Source: Cymbidium sinense (lineage: Eukaryota > Streptophyta > Magnoliopsida > Asparagales > Orchidaceae). Taken from it: a stretch of DNA of 64,000 bases. Under the pieces are notes generated by a model that was given only the letters and a program-made list of their open reading frames with translations, searched no databases and was not told the origin of the DNA. This document shows positions 14,501 to 26,619 of the stretch, one piece after another; positions within the stretch are counted from its first letter, which is position 1; each line of letters opens with the position of its first letter. The position numbers and the translations under genes were made by a program. The DNA lies in NCBI GenBank assembly GCA_021442155.1, contig CM038217.1, forward strand, positions 146,569,143 to 146,633,142, written 5' to 3'.

Positions 14501-15967
14501 GGAGCTAACTAAAGCCTCATATTCTTGAGATGTCTGGACTATATACCTATTAACATTCAAATGCATGTAAAGCTACAAATGAATCAAAGAAAAGAAAGCT
14601 TCAATCCATGCACTTAGGGTATAATCTCATACATCTCTTATATATTTATAGCTAGCATTCATAGAATATGTAATCATTCATTTATAAGCTTTTAAAAAAA
14701 CATTTGGATTTAATAGTGATAATAGTCACACATATATCAAATTAAATCAACACATGTGAGCTTGACAAAAGGAAACCATTTAATTTAATTAATTTTGCAA
14801 AAGATGAATGCATGAATCAAATGACATACCACACTTAATATGATTGGAGAGGAATAAATAAACACAAGCATTGATTTCATTCAACCAAACTAGTTCCTAA
14901 GGACAATCATGTCAAATAAAAATATTTAAAGCAAACCAAAGCTTTTTAATGTCACTTTTAATTTGATGTTTAACTTGATTTAAGGAAATAGAGAAAAAGA
15001 GAAAGAGGTTTGATAATTCTAACCTCATTCCATGTTTGTAGGTTAATTTGATTTAATGGAAAGGTAATTAGGTTGATTTTATAGATTAATTGGGTTAAGA
15101 TACAAATTAAATCAATTAATTAACCCTTACCTATGTTACTTTAAAATAATTAACTAAATAATTATGAGTTAATATAATATGAAAATGAATTGAAAAGTAA
15201 ATTAGCAATGGTCCTATGAAATGAAAGTGCCTAATGCAATTGGCTCATAATTAATAGTTAATTAAGTTTAAGGAACTCACTTAATTACTTTTATGATTTT
15301 CACACACATATGGATAAATTATAATTTCATTCAATCTCTTTAGGCTATTGAACACTTAAAGATCTACCCAAGAATTAATTAGGTTCAGATGTGTTTTAAG
15401 TTTTAATTAAACTAATTAAGTAATTAATTATTTCATTAATCCTTAATTAATTCCTCTTGTAAAAGTAAAGAAAACTTAGGGAAAAGCTTAGGAGAGAATT
15501 ATAGAATAAACAGTCATAACTAACCCAATAAATTAAGCAAGTGATCATTCATATGGTTAATTAATACTTAATTAAGTTAAGAAGATAATTAGAGCTTTAT
15601 CAACTAATTTCTCAAATTAATTAACCAATAAATCCCAAGAAAAATAAGAGAGGCAGAGGTCATCCCCCCAAACACTCTCAGAAAGTTTAAAGTTAATTAG
15701 CAATTAATTAAAGAATAAATAGCATAATTAAATTTCTTAATTAATATTTAATTAAGCCTAAATTACTATTCAAATTTAATTAAGAATAATTTTAATGGAT
15801 TTCTCTTTGAAATACCTTTAAAATGAACCATTATTTGTATTTTTTGGATTTTTCTATGATTTGTTATGAATTATGAAAGTTTTAGCCTTAAAAACTAATT
15901 AAATAACTTTAATTAAGCTTAATCTCATCGCAGCCACGTGGCGCTGCGGGAATGACTATTTAAGTAG

Positions 15968-18900
15968 TCACATCTGTGACAACTTTGATGGCGGTGGGAT
16001 GTGCATTCTCATGAGCCATCTGATCTAAGATCGGATGGCCATGATCAAATTTGTGATTAAGGAAGGATTAAATGGATGATCTAGCATGATCTGATCACGG
16101 CCGTCCGTTCCAATCACGTGGAACAGATGGCCCATGATCTCTCTTCCCATGAGAGACGAATGAAGAAGCTCGTCCACCATGGATCGCTCAATCCAAGCTT
16201 ACCTGAGCTCAGATTCATTCCAAAATAATCCCACACCTTCGCACGAGAGATCCACGAAGATCCAACGACTAGAACCAACTCTCATGCAATTTTTCTTCAA
16301 AAAGCTCCAACACATTTTCTCCCTAGAGCTCAGTTTGAAGAAATTACCTCATCGGAGATAAGACTGGCGGCTCGCATGTTTGAGCTAGCTTCGTCTAGTT
16401 GAGATGAAGCCCTGTTGAGCAGCAATTAGATTAGTTCCAAGTAGATCGCTTGGTTGGCAAAGAACAATGCTTTGGAACTTTGGCTTTGATCGAAGTCCAT
16501 CCTTCGGTTGATTTGGAGCTAAGAAAATGGCTTGGGTAGCTTCAATGAGGAATATGGAAGGTGTGTGTAAGAAGAATTTGATTGAGATGAGGTATTGGCA
16601 AAGTTAGGATCGAAAGGAGGCTGCCCTATTTCGGCTTCGCTCGGGGAGGAAACAATCCGAGAGAGGAGGCCTTGAAGAAGCTTTGGGGAGTGTTGGGGAG
16701 TTTCAAAAATGCTCAGGGAGATCTTTTGAAATGAATGCCTATACTTTCCTGTGAGAACTAAGGGGGTATACCTCCCAATTGGCTTAGGTGGATGAATGGG
16801 ATTGCTTCCCCAATTTTGACCGGCCAGCCATCGTCTGAATGCCGGAGGGGTTGCAATCGAGTCCACGTGGCACGCCGTGAATGGAGGAATGCATAGGAGG
16901 TGGCTCAAGGTAGCATGTGGGTTGGTTGCATCTCCTTAGGACCATTAGGTTCTCAAATTGGGAGGGAGGTGAGTTAACTCACCTCCTTTTGGTCCATGGC
17001 AAACCTATCCCACTAAAGGTGGGCTAGGTGGCTTAGGTGATGCCCTATTTGGGTGTTTGATGGCTGTCAAGGATGATAGGAGAGTGGACTTTATCAATTT
17101 TGGCAAAATACGACATGGGGAGGCATATCCAAGGGGGATTTTCCTTGGGTTTTGCTCTAGTTAGGTTTGGGAAAATTTTTGGTTGACCTAGGATGAATTT
17201 GGGTCGGGTTAGGTCAGCGCCCAAGGTCCAATGTGTTGGTTTCATGGGTTTTGGCTTAATTTGGTCAAATGGGTCAATTTGGGTCAATTTGGGTTGGGTT
17301 GACCAACTGGTCAAATTGGGTCAAACCAAGGCTTGGGTTAGGTTCAAATGATGATTTGAAGAGTTTTGGTTCAAGTGGTTTCAATCAATTTGGCCTATGT
17401 TTGATTTTGGCTCATTTGGATTCATATGTGTCAAGTTGACCAATTTGATCAAATTTGTCAAATTGGCTTGGGTTGGGTATTGGTTTAAATTCAATTAGTT
17501 AATTGAAAATGATTGTAGGCTTTAGTTTGAATTAATTTAGATTTAATTTAGATTTTGGCCAATTTGACCTTTTAGGTCAATTTGGGCTAGGCTGGGCTAG
17601 GTTGACCAATTGGTCAAATTGGGCTCAATTATGGCTTTGGTCAAGTTCAATAATCAATTTGAAATGAACTTGATGTATTGGTTACAATCAATTTTGGTTA
17701 GATCCTGATTTGACACATTTTGGCTTTTTAGGCCAATTTGGGTCAACTTGGGTCAAGTGGCCAATTGGGTTGGGTTTGGCTCAATTGATTGTCAAGTTTT
17801 GTTCAATCAATGATTATGGGTTGATGTGAATCAATGGTTTCAATCAATTTGGTATAGGATAGGTTTTGGCTAGTTTGGGTTTCATTTGGGCTAAGGGTTG
17901 ATTTAGTCAAAAGACCAAGTTGACTTGGTTTGACCCAATTCAAGGCAATTGATCATCCTAAGCTGATCAATGATCATGGTATGAGGTTTTGATGGGCTTG
18001 ATTCAATCCAATTTGGGTTGGATTAGAATTTAGTTCAAATGGGTTCTTTAGGCTACTTTGGGTCAAATGAACCTAAATGGGTCAATTGGCTTAATTTTGG
18101 TTTGATTAAAATTTAGTTGGATTTATATATGAGTTTAGGATTGAAATATAAATCCAACTGCAATCAATTTGGGCTATGATATGTTTTGGTTCATTTAGAA
18201 TTTCCAAGTCAAAAGGGCTACGTTGGGCTTAACTTGGGTTGATTTCAATTTGACTTGATAATTATAGGTTTCATTTATATTTGGATAGATGATTGAAGGA
18301 ATGATTGATTCAAGAGAAAATCCATTAGTTTTGGCTTAATTTAGATGAGTTTTGGCCAAGTTTAAGGAAATGGCTTAAAGGGTTTGAATTGGGTTTTGGT
18401 TTTATTTTGGATTTAGTTTTGGCTATTTGAATTTATATTTCATTTTTATTTATGAATATAAATGAAGATATAAATGAATTATGAGAAAATCACTTGAGTT
18501 TGGAGTGATTTGGAAGCAAATTTAACTAAGCTCATGGAGACAGGTCAAAATGGTTAGAAGGAAATCAATTTAGTTTGATTTTATTTTGATCATTGGAATG
18601 TGGGTTTCATTTATATTTGTGAATATTAATGAATATATGATTGATTTATACAAAAATCAATTGATTCTAGGTTAATTTGGGTTGAGATTTGGTTAAGCTC
18701 ATGGAGGTGGGTCCAAATGGCTTAAAAGGGGTCTTGGCTTGATTTGATATGGTTTTGATCATGGGGGTTTATATTTCATTTATATTTGTAAATAAAAGGA
18801 ATAATTGATTTTGATTTGGTTTAAAGGGAATTTTCGCTAAGCTTTTGAGAGTGGATCATATGGCTTAAGAAGGATTTTGGAGCTTGGATTTAATTTTGGG

Positions 18901-19360
18901 TTACAATCATTTGGAATTGAGTTTGGATTTGATTTTGATAAATGATTGAGGGATTGAATTGATCTTGGAGAAAATTGGTTGAATTTTGATTGATTTGAAT
19001 TTGGTTAAGGCTAAGTCCATAAGATAAAATCATAGGGCTTATAAGGAATTTAATTTTGGATTTGATCACGGGTTTCAATTATCTGATTTGGAATTTGGAT
19101 TTGGATTTAGTATTTGAATTGAAGTTGGAGTTTGGTTTGAGAAGGTGAACATAGGTTGGGTTTAGGCCACAAGATGGGCAAGTCTCCCGGAATCTCTAAG
19201 GCATAACATACCCCTATGGCTAACCCTTATAAGTCTCTAGGCTTAAGTTAAGTGTTCACCTAATCACTAGAAGTGTCTTAAGACTAAGAAACTCTTAGTG
19301 CCTATAATAATCCTAGATCTATGATGTGGAGGTTGAGAATTCACTCTAAAAGTGTCAACG
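15968..19360. repeat. Long-period non-coding repeat, unit C (3'-truncated)
   Basis: This third copy opens with AAGTAGTCACATC, as unit A does. It shares with A the run through GATCACGTGGAA (near 16112), the block ending in a GGGTATAC word (near 16760) and the GGTCCATGG word near 17000. The GGTCAA/TTGACC zone spans about 17180-18100 and three 175-bp sub-repeats follow at about 18430-18800. The copy stops at the sequence GGACACCT near 19360. Unit B continues there with its own sequence, but this copy passes into the unrelated 1.3-kb repeat. The minus-strand ORFs at 16519-16908 and 17045-17314 are not conserved in the other units. Confidence 0.65.
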
Positions 19361-20643
19361 GACACCTTCAAGTTGATCACATTAAGACCACTCTTTCATC
19401 TTTTGTAAAGCATTTAATAATTTTAATATGGCTATTTCATATTTAGAAATTCAGATATTTAATTTCAAAAATCTTAAAATACAATTACAGGTTTTAATCC
19501 ATAGATCTAATCCTCCTCCTATAGGAGTAGAGTTGACAAGATCTAATATGATATAATAAGATTTCAAAATGTAGACTTGATCCTCTATGAGAAAAGAGCA
19601 GAATTGACAAGGTTTACCCTGATTAAAAATATCAACCGGAGGAGTTTACTATTATCAAAATTTCCAAAAATCTTCAATGTTAAGTGAAATTTCTACCAAT
19701 TATCAAATATTCAAATAAATTTTAAAATAAGAAAATTAATAAAATGAAAATTCATCATAAAAAATAATAATAAATTCATTCATCCACCTTCCGCAATTAT
19801 TTATCAAAGGTGACAAAACTTAATATTAACCCATGCTCACAAAGGCACCAATGTCATATTGTGGATATTACTATTTTGACACTCAAAATGTTCTACACCA
19901 GTAAGGGCGTGGCCCATATCCTATGCATGCATGGTTTGGCCAGTAAGCTCCACATATAAAGCAGTTACAATGAGAGCCCTATGATTGGGTGGTTTGGCCA
20001 ATAGACTCCACTAAATTATGATCACGACTGTAGCCCATATGTTCCCTAATGATTTTTACCCCTTTAAGTTGTGGATCATAGGGTATACCTAATAGATTAT
20101 AAAGCCCACTGTTAGCTAAAGTGGACTTAATATTATCCCCCTTTGACAAATATCAACCCTAGTCTACAAGGTCTCCTTAAATGATGCAACCTATGGCTGC
20201 TGACAAAGATCCTTCAGTCAAGTTGGGTCAACCACCTCCTTTGGCTAAGTGGACGAGGGATCATGACAGCCCAGGATGACGGAACCATGAGATTTTGATC
20301 GGGTGTGTCATCATTCCCCCAACCATATGCTTCAAGAATTTTTTAAAAAAAAGATGAATTTCAATAAATTTTAAATTCAAATCGTTGCTACTATACGCCA
20401 AGCAATTAGGGATCTAATGACTAACCTTAATCGAAAGTTCTCTCTCACTGATTGGGGAGGGGTAATTAATTATAAGTGCTTGCGCCTATAGGCAACCTGG
20501 AACTAGATCTAAAGTACTCATGAAATGAGGGTGAAATCTCTGGGTATTGCTTTATTTATCCACTACAAACAATCATTTGCATTCTAAAAATTTCATTCAC
20601 CATAAAATCTAAACTCGTTTCATCTAAGAATTTTTGAGCCCCA
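19361..20643. repeat. 1.3-kb direct repeat, left copy
   Basis: This starts at GACACCTTCAAGTTGATCAC, and the same start is found at 29400. Shared landmarks in order are AATTTTAATATGGCTATTTC, TAGATCTAATCCTCCTC, a repeated phrase around GGTTTGGCCA (two versions inside the copy), GGATCATAGGGTATACCTAATAG, and CCCCCAACCATATGCTTCA. The shared tail is TTATTTATCCACTACAAACA followed by a GAGCCC word. Two direct copies around an interval of about 8.7 kb are arranged like LTRs. However, no clear TG...CA ends, primer-binding site or polypurine tract is seen, so this stays a repeat of unknown class. It has no coding content. Confidence 0.6.
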
Positions 20644-21146
20644 AATTACGGGTGAGTTCGCTACGGACATGTTTCTCTTTTCATCTTTGGCTAGTCATAT
20701 ATATGTTATAGTAGTAACAAAATATCTAAAAAATCAAATGATAAATGATGATTTAAATATGTGATAAACTAAAATTATTGTTGGATAAGGCTCTAGTTTA
20801 ATGAGTAATTATATAGAGCCTATTTATATTGCACTATTATTTTATTTTGTAGTATCTTTACATTGTGAAAGTGAAGTGTAAAATGTTGACTGTTGATTAC
20901 AAATCCCATCATGCATTTGCAAAGAATGGATCTATAGAACACTCTTTCTACTGTTCAGCTTGGACATGGAGAAAACATTTGTTTATCTAAAACCATCATC
21001 AACATATGAAATGTTGGAGCTACCATTCAATTTGTAGTATGGATTTCCCAGTCATTGCAACTGTAGCTACTAAGGCACCCACCTGTGGCGTACCTATTTG
21101 AGTTCATACTGGAAGACATCAGTTTATTAAAGCTTCTGCACATTAT
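20644..21146 (+). other. Degenerate retroelement DNA upstream of the polyprotein remnant
   Basis: There is no intact gene. Between about 20900 and 21146 one plus-strand frame reads on into the ORF that starts at 21147, interrupted by stops, and includes a short HQFIKASAHYVHQP-like stretch. It looks like more of the same decayed polyprotein. The rest is AT-rich with no feature I recognise. Confidence 0.35.
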
Positions 21147-21530
21147 GTGCATCAACCCATGCAACACCTAATCCCTATCAAGGAAGTCTCTAGAAAGAGG
21201 ACTTCAGTGTTTGAAAGACAGTGTAAGCCTGAAGCTCCTATGATGAAAAGAACTGTCTTTCATCATACTGTATCTCTGATGCCTCGAGACATAACTATTT
21301 TGCCAACTAAAACTTTTGCACTGGAGAAAATATATTCTAAAGCTTTCTCATCAAGAAGCAAATTAGCCATAGGGCATAGAAGAAGAAGAAATATTATTTT
21401 GAGGTCTCAGCAGATCTTACTTGAACAACCCAGTGAACAAGCAATATTGCTACCAAAAGCAAGTATTCTTGCACATAACAACTTTGATAATCTAAAGTGG
21501 GTCAAAAATAATAGCTCTATGGCAAAGTAA
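21147..21530 (+). pseudogene. Retrotransposon polyprotein fragment (Gypsy-type spacer)
   Basis: This open stretch encodes 127 residues rich in Lys, Arg and Ser. It carries two phrases of the form KRTSVFERQ and KRTVFHHTV. They resemble the repeated [KR]xSVFxRL phrases I know from the variable linker of plant Gypsy polyproteins. No protease, reverse transcriptase, RNase H or integrase motif lies within it, and the sequence just upstream continues the frame only through stops. It is most likely a broken piece of a larger element, not a host gene. The family assignment is from memory of motif style only. Confidence 0.45.
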
Positions 21531-21729
21531 AGAAATCATTTTGGGCTCAGCAACATCAAGCTCTAGTACTGTAGAGAAGGCAACTTAAAACTCTATCTGC
21601 CAAAGTGCATAGAGTGCTGGAAGTAGCCAAAGAGAGGCCCAATGAAGAGAAAACTTCAAAGGTTAGTGGTGATCAAAAATTTGGAAGCTCCGCTAAGAAG
21701 ATTGCTATCTCCTATGGTGACTAGTCATC

Positions 21730-23180
21730 AAGCCAAATATATCCTGCACAGTGAGCATCGGAGCATGACACTTGGACCATGTGTCTAAGAATCAGCTACC
21801 GAAAAGGTCCATGCAAAAGGATAAACAAATCTAGAGGTTAAAGCTTCATGAAGAGATTTTCTTGAATAAAAAAAAGTGTAACATCCAGTATACACTCGAA
21901 AAAGATCCACCTCTCATAAAATTTATCAAAAGTGGATAGTCAAAAAGAAGAATCCCATTAATGAAGCTCGTGATGGTTGACACATATAAAAAATTTCTAG
22001 GGAATCCCATCACCAACAAGATTCATATCCCTCACTAAATCTTATGATTTTGAAAGCATTAAGATGGTTGTCTCTCAACATTCAACATTTTAAGTAGGAT
22101 ATGTTAATTCAATGAGAAATGACAGAAGATTATTACATCTTTCATTTTATCACTCAGATTCAATGAGCTCTATACATAAGCCAAATTTCATGTTATTAAA
22201 CTTTGCAAAGTGAACATCGGAGTTTGACATGTGGATTCCAAATTCAAGAATAAACTATTGAAAGGTATCAACAAATGAGCAAGAAAATTTTGAGTCCAAA
22301 GCAAAAAAATAAAAAATTATTTTCAAGAAAGGGGATAAAAAAAAAAGATTGATGTCTTTTTCATAACTCTAAAGATTTGCATTTGATTAAATCTATCAAG
22401 AGTATATTCCAGAAGAAGATGTTTCTATTAGTGATCATCAAGGTGGTCTACACTCTAGAGAGCTCTTCTATTTCTAAAAGATGAGGATAGTTTTATTTAG
22501 AGAATCCCACTATATATAGACCACTATCCAGTTTGATGGTTTAGAGATTCTCATCATTGATGTTAGGGCCACTACTGTACTTTCTCAAAGGCATATCAAA
22601 AGATGACAGCCTATCAAAATATCTACATAGGAGACATCAACCTATTCTAGTATAAACATATTGTCCATATCCACACACATGAAAAGAATCTCCAACTACA
22701 AAAGAATTATCATCAAAAGAAAATTTTGTTGATGTTTATGAACACTACTTGCTTGCATATTGAGCCACATGAATTAGAGATGAATGATGTTAAAGCCTTT
22801 TTATTTGAGAGGAAAGCCATTCAATAGGCAAGAGGAAGGTGCAACATTGAACAGAGAGCCCATCAATAGTTTTCCAAATAGTTTGTTACATACCAATTTA
22901 TACAGCTAATGGATAACTAAGTATTGATTTAGAAGTCACAATCTATCATGAAAATAGTATCAATCTAAGCAATATCTACAAACTGAATATCAAGGTGTGA
23001 CACTTGAAACTTAGGCTTAAGGATCCACCATCGTGTTTACACTTTCAGAGCTCCATCATTGATAAAATCCATCAAAAATAGCCTCAAAAGAAGGAGATCT
23101 CTATTGGTGAATCTCAGCATGGTTTATATCTCAGAGAGTCCTTTAAGGAATCTCATTACTGACTATCCATGACCTAGCTA
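21730..23180. repeat. Degenerate long-period repeat, three versions
   Basis: Two linked phrases recur. The first is GTGAGCATCGGAGCATGACA near 21751, with versions near 22210 and 22988. The second is a TAAAATTTATCAAAAG-type phrase near 21918, with versions near 22384 and 23056. Each is followed by a purine-rich AGAAGAAG stretch and a GAGAATCCCA or GGAATCTCA word. Spacings are about 460-780 bp, so the units have diverged with indels. It is non-coding and lies just 3' of the polyprotein fragment, as in plant Gypsy elements whose 3' untranslated region carries tandem repeats. Confidence 0.5.
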
Positions 23181-23597
23181 AAGAACGGAAAAAAAATTGA
23201 TAAGATATAACTTTATATGTTATTCATTTTCATTACAATCTATCTTTTGAAGCTAAATAGAAGATTCTCAAATCATTTTTGAAAAACATAAATAAAAGAA
23301 ACTCTCATCTTAAAAGGTCAGAATGATTGGTCGTAGCTTTTCATCAGCTACTTTAAAATGAAATCCTTTAACCATATGTAACATCATTATTGGTAATGAT
23401 AAGATCAACCAACTTTTGTGGAAGGATTGATGGAAATATCTAAACCCTATTTGAAAAGTGTTTATGTCATCAAGAAGTAATATCAAGAAAGAGTCTATAG
23501 ATTTATTAATCTGAATGGTCAGAATCCAGTGCCAACAATCAATGGCCCAAACTCAAAAATAAGAAGGGGGTACTACACCTAATGGTTTCTTTTAGAA
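23181..23597. other. AT-rich stretch between repeat arrays
   Basis: I see no gene or clear repeat here. The stretch joins two retroelement-derived repeat arrays and is probably part of the same decayed element. Confidence 0.3.
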
Positions 23598-23975
23598 TCT
23601 CCCTGCAAAATAGGGAGTATTTTTTTATATTTATTTAGGTTGACATCGTGCTTTGCATTGAGATTCCTAAGTAAATGCATATGATGCCCATTTAATTATA
23701 AAATACATCAGTTCTAAAATATCATAAAAATTTCTGTGCAAGATAGGGGCATTTTTATATTCATTTAGGCTGATATGACACTTTATGTCGAGATTCCTAA
23801 ATAAATATATATAATTATCGATTATGTGATATATTCGATCACATAAAAATCAGTTTTTAAGAAGACGTGCATCAATAGTTCTAAAGCATCATGAAAATTC
23901 TCTCACTAGACAAGGGGCCTTTACTTTATATTTGGGTTGACATCGTGCTTAAGACCAAGATCCCCAATTGAATTT
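23598..23975. repeat. Short tandem array, about 130-170 bp period
   Basis: The phrase with TAGGGAGTATTTTT, TTTAGGTTGACATCGTGC and GAGATTCCTAA occurs near 23605, with diverged versions near 23736 and 23906. Each combines a gggg-type word, a TATTTAGG word, a GACATCG or GACACTT word and a GAGATTCC-type word. It is non-coding. Confidence 0.55.
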
Positions 23976-24779
23976 TCAAAGTTACTATGACTAAAATTGC
24001 AAAAAGTGTATGAGCAAAAGGTAAAATTCAGCCCCAAACAAAATATACTCAATACAGCTTCAAAAATCAAAGGCTTATCTCTTAGATTCATCAAAATCGA
24101 AAAATCAATTGGGAAGCATTTCCAGTTATAAAAGCTTCAATCAACTCAGTTGGAGAAATACTAATCACCCTACAACTCAAGTCTAAGACTCAAGCAGGCC
24201 CTGAATGTTAGACTCAACAAGTCTAAATATGGTCGAGTCATTGACTGCTCTCCTCACTCAACAGGCCATAAAAAGGCTACAATAAAAGAGCACTTGTTTT
24301 ATTAGTCCAATGACAACTATTGTTCTATCCCAAATCCTGTCCAACTTGATTAGTTCAAATAGTCCAGATCCAGAAGATTCTCTCAACTAGTTGATGGATT
24401 AAGATAAAGTGTGAGAAAATTAGCTTCACTCTAAGAAGCATTGCAAAATTCGAAAGCATCCCATCTTAATTCTTTCAGAAGGCCTGATTAAGTAGCAAAC
24501 ATAGACCAAGAAAGAATTATCTCTTCTTTAATAAGTTTGACAAAGAACAAAGCATAGGACCGAAGAAGTTATGCTAAAGTTTGTACAAAGCTTGCAAACA
24601 AACTAAGGGATATCTTTCATCAATAAGCCCTTCGTAGCATCGAACATTGGGCTGACAACTTTCAGCCATCAACCCGACTCAAATCCCTAAAGGTTTAGTC
24701 ACTGACAAGCAACCTTCATCAAGATCATCAGAGTAGATGTCTAGGACAAAGGGAGATGCAAATATGAAAACCTGCAGAA
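23976..24779. other. Degenerate retroelement-like DNA, no gene
   Basis: This has moderate GC for the window. I see no conserved frame or clean repeat. Words shared with the flanking arrays suggest it belongs to the same 3' non-coding region. Confidence 0.3.
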
Positions 24780-25265
24780 TTAAGCCTTCAATGGTTCGTT
24801 AGAGTAGCAAACTCAAGATAGAATGTTCGCTTATGTTTCCTAACAAGTCATGAGATAATCTAGGATAAATTCCTTCACCAAATCCAATGAGGCATAAAGT
24901 CAGGATATATGGAGATGTAATTATCAAATCACTCAAAATGAAGGCTTTGTTAAGTCCATCAAAGCAGCTATCCAATGGCCCAAGACGGAAGGTTCGTTTA
25001 TTTTTCTTGACAAGTCATGAGACAGTTTAGGATAAATCTTCTTCCAAGTTAGCCAATGCATAAAGTCAAGACAAACTAAGATTTAAATTTCAAATCATCA
25101 AAATAAGTCCTTCATCAGATCGTCAAAGTAGCAAACCGATGACAAAAGGTTTGTTTACTTTCTTTGAAAAGCTATGAGACAAGTCAGGTCAATTCTTATT
25201 CAAATTTGTTAAAGTAGACGAGAGAAATAAAAAAAGCTCTTAAGTTTCAAAACCATTAAAAGAAA
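24780..25265. repeat. Short tandem array, about 160-bp period, three copies
   Basis: The phrase ACAAGTCATGAGATAATC followed by TAGGATAAATTC occurs near 24842, and again near 25009 as GACAAGTCATGAGACAG. A more diverged third version lies near 25166. Each unit also has a GGTTCGTTTA-like word before it and a CAAATCATCAAAAT-like word after it. It is non-coding. Confidence 0.6.
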
Positions 25266-26327
25266 ACTATCATAAAGCTCAAGGAGTTTAAACGATGACA
25301 ATATTTGATTGGGTTAGCAAGTTATTATAGCCAAGTCAGGAGATTCAAATTCTACACTAGCATGAAAAGTTCATATAATCATCTGCCGAGGAGAAATTCT
25401 CAAGTATCAAGTTCATCAAGCTAGGCTATAAGGAGTTGATTCATCAATTAGAGATTGACAAAAAATGTTGAATGAGCATAAACGGGAAATACAATTCATC
25501 ATTTGCATCAATAATTGCAAATAACTTCGAAGAGCTACAAAGAGATATCATCAACTTGACATTAGACAAATTCAAGGGAATTCATTGAATCAGCTAGCTT
25601 GCAACAAACATGGCCCGCTTCATGTGCGTATCATTTTTGTTGGGAGGCATTTGTTGACCTCTACATTAGTTCCATAAATCGAGTCAACAAATGTGGTGAA
25701 ATTGAAGGATACAATTTTTTATCAGAGTAAAAAAAAATCAATCACCGTCGAAGTTATCCAAATATTATTTATTCACAAATGAATTTACCCGACACATTCA
25801 AAATATTAAAATTTCTTAATGGGAGACTTTGACGACCAATTTATTTGAGCATGAAGTGGGTAGCAAGCTATGGAACCAAAGTCATCTCGATCAATGTTGA
25901 GACTATGAAATGTCCTTCATTCATGAAATAAGCTTTGTTGAAACGTCTGAAATGCCAAAAATATTTCAAGAGAAGCCTTTCATAGTTGATTGCATCAAGC
26001 AAAATGATGATGATAGATAGTAAAAGATCGGGCTATAATTGCTTTGATCATCGCCGAACCTACTTGAACATCGTCCATATATGAAATTGACTATTTGGAT
26101 ATGTCCAGGACACCAAAATTAAGTAAAAGCCATCTCGTTCGTCATCAAAAATATCCAAGATAAGTCCTACAAAATTGAATTAGAATCATTGCGATCAACA
26201 CCGATATTGCTCAAACAATTTTTTATAACAAAAATAGACAACATCAACATATTCAAAATGTCAAATTTGCCAAAAAAAACATTGACACAATTTATTTGGA
26301 TATCGGCAAAATTGTAAAATAATTTAT

Positions 26328-26331
<4 letters not shown>
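25266..26331. other. AT-rich non-coding stretch, possible LTR start
   Basis: A TGTTGGGAGGCATTTGTTGACC sequence begins near 25638. It resembles the opening of some plant Gypsy LTRs. No second copy is present in the window and no polypurine tract precedes it, so this is only a hint. Nothing coding was seen. Confidence 0.25.

Positions 26332-26391
<60 letters not shown>
26332..26391. repeat. (AT)n microsatellite
   Basis: An uninterrupted alternating AT run of about 60 bp. Confidence 0.95.
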
Positions 26392-26392
<1 letters not shown>

Positions 26393-26570
26393 TTAAATCA
26401 AATCAAATTATAGCATCAATATTTTAAAATATATACATATAAGTTAATCAATTAAAATCAAATTTTGGAGCTTTACGTTGTTTAACTGCACACATAATTT
26501 GCCATGTTTCAATTTCTTCTCCACTATATTGTCCTATTGCTGAGAGAAACGGACAAATAAAAAAAAAATA

Positions 26571-26612
<42 letters not shown>

Positions 26613-26619
26613 CGCGCGC
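26571..26619. repeat. (AG)n microsatellite followed by a CG run
   Basis: About 42 bases of AG repeat with one interruption, followed directly by GCGCGCGCC. It separates AT-rich DNA on the left from a pyrimidine-rich, more GC-rich block on the right. Confidence 0.9.

Larger units (their letters stand above)
7439..15967. repeat. Long-period non-coding repeat, unit B
   Basis: This is the only copy that lies wholly inside the window. It is about 1.1 kb longer than unit A. Part of the extra length comes from two more copies of the 175-bp sub-repeat and from a partial duplication of a block of about 475 bp (10840-11030 against 11320-11515). The opening part (7480-8300) differs from A and C more than those two differ from each other. 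A TATA-like GTTTATAAAAGG lies near 7525. The GGTCAA/TTGACC zone is at about 8640-9500. Nothing coding was recognised. The 3' half (11600-15700) aligns with 3170-7100 at an almost constant offset of about 8.44-8.56 kb. Confidence 0.7.

Noticed and set aside
16519..17314. Minus-strand ORFs at 16519-16908 and 17045-17314
   Set aside because: Not conserved in units A and B and no domain recognised.
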